A DNA stretch of 14,903 nucleotides from Acidobacteriota bacterium. GTDB lineage: Bacteria; Acidobacteriota; Terriglobia; UBA7540. A model generated the notes under the pieces. That model had not been told where the DNA came from. It made no database searches and saw nothing but the letters and a program-made list of their open reading frames with translations. A program made the translations under genes and the position numbers. Shown here piece by piece: positions 14,429 to 14,903 of this stretch. Positions within the stretch are counted from its first letter, which is position 1. Each line of letters opens with the position of its first letter. The DNA lies in assembly GCA_021784615.1 (NCBI GenBank), contig JAJYHU010000393.1, positions 1 to 14,903 on the forward strand, read 5' to 3'.

Positions 14429-14454
14429 CCGGGGCAGGCTGAAGCCTGCCCCGG
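14429..14454. repeat. Perfect 12-bp-arm palindrome at the sulfatase break
   Basis: The arms CCGGGGCAGGCT and AGCCTGCCCCGG are separated by GA and are perfectly complementary. It lies 12 nt beyond the stop of the TonB receptor fragment and at the point where sulfatase homology starts. It could be a terminator-like hairpin of the receptor gene (no T-tract) or a copy of a dispersed palindromic repeat that served as the recombination site. Confidence 0.7.
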
Positions 14455-14466
14455 GAATATTCTTAT

Positions 14467-14903
14467 TTAGTAGATGATCTTCAGGCCGAACTGGATGTAG
14501 CGTGGATTGTTCGCCTGGTTGGTGAGTTGGGTGTAGGTGGCGCTGAGCGGATTGGTGTCAAGGCCGCCAAACCAGACCCGGTTGAATGCGTTGAGCATCT
14601 CGCACCGGAACTGGATATTGACGCGTTCCTTGAAGACCGGGGTGTTTTTGATCAAGGCCATATCCCAGTTGTTGATGGCCGGTGATCGCAGGTTGTTCCA
14701 ATAGTAAGGGTTGCGGCGCGCCGTAAAAGCAGGAAGCACCTGCAGCGCGTTGCCGTTAAACCAGTGGGTGATGGATTGGCTGCTGAGCGCCGGGCTGGGC
14801 GTTCGGCTGGGCACCGGGTTGAGCACCGGGTTGAGTGCCGGGTTGGGCGGCGGCTGGAGGGGCGGCTCCGCGCGGCGGGGTGTACTGCGGACGGCTGAGC
14901 AGG
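14467..14903 (-). pseudogene. TonB-dependent receptor C-terminus, apparently frameshifted, cut by window edge
   Basis: The last roughly 105 codons (THWFNGNALQVLPAFTARRN, then INNWDMALIKN, VNIQFRCEMLNAFNRVWFGG, and the end YIQFGLKIIY) are the typical C-terminal barrel strands of a large acidobacterial TonB-dependent receptor. Upstream, the protein-like reading is in another frame: LLSRPQYTPPRGAAPPAAAQ followed by PGTQ/PGAQ/PGAQ/PNAQ/PGAQ. That frame runs into TAA at 14758-14756. The two frames meet between about 14759 and 14785, where a 1-nt insertion or a 4-nt near-duplication (ATCC/ATCA) would explain the shift. The frame of the C-terminus does stay open to the window edge, but gives an unlikely Pro/Arg-rich sequence there. 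A sequencing error cannot be excluded. The rest of the gene is outside the window. Confidence 0.75.
14787..14858 (-). repeat. 12-bp tandem repeat encoding A-Q-P-G units
   Basis: Six 12-bp units follow one another: GCGCCGGGCTGG, GCGTTCGGCTGG, two identical GCACCGGGTTGA (14811-14834), GTGCCGGGTTGG and GCGGCGGCTGGA. On the minus strand, in the likely coding frame, they encode successive four-residue PG[AT]Q-like units of a surface loop or linker in the TonB receptor. A 12-bp period preserves frame, so copy number can vary without breaking the gene. Confidence 0.7.

Overview
The window looks like Acidobacteriota chromosomal DNA. The basis is protein families seen by eye: a VWFA-related protein of the acidobacterial type, large TonB-dependent receptors with a carboxypeptidase-regulatory-like N-terminus and a C-terminal aromatic end, and a radical-SAM sulfatase maturase. 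Codon third positions are GC-rich but not extreme. No rRNA, tRNA, CRISPR array or phage module was seen.

Layout, left to right. (1) 1-2288, plus: the C-terminal three quarters of a UPF0182 (COG1615) membrane protein, cut by the window edge. (2) 2323-2778, minus: a single-domain peroxiredoxin, convergent with UPF0182. (3) 2990-3262, plus: a decayed IS1380-type transposase with an early nonsense codon, an internal deletion and a lost 3' part. (4) 3310-4653, minus: a beta-propeller-like lipoprotein of unknown role. (5) 5113-5844, minus: a LuxR/NarL-type regulator whose receiver has lost its acidic pair. (6) 6271-8553 and 8624-12031, minus: a VWFA-related secreted protein directly downstream of a 1135-residue TonB-dependent receptor, probably co-transcribed. 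(7) 12495-13847, minus: an anaerobic sulfatase-maturing enzyme (radical SAM/SPASM) with a C-terminal SEC-C zinc motif. (8) 13949 to about 14413, minus: only the C-terminal third of a sulfatase, with palindromic elements at both edges. (9) 14467 to the right edge, minus: the C-terminus of a second TonB-dependent receptor, apparently frameshifted, with 12-bp tandem repeats.

How the parts fit: TonB receptors, a sulfatase and its maturase are what one expects in a locus for uptake and desulfation of sulfated glycans or other sulfate esters. The local sulfatase no longer has its catalytic region and the second receptor appears broken, so the right end looks like an eroded locus whose maturase survives, probably serving sulfatases elsewhere. 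The receptor/VWFA pair appears intact. I see no clear new defence or mobile system. The more interesting items are the palindrome-bounded sulfatase stump, the SEC-C extension on the maturase, the degenerate receiver of the regulator, and an unassigned reading frame at 12065-12421.
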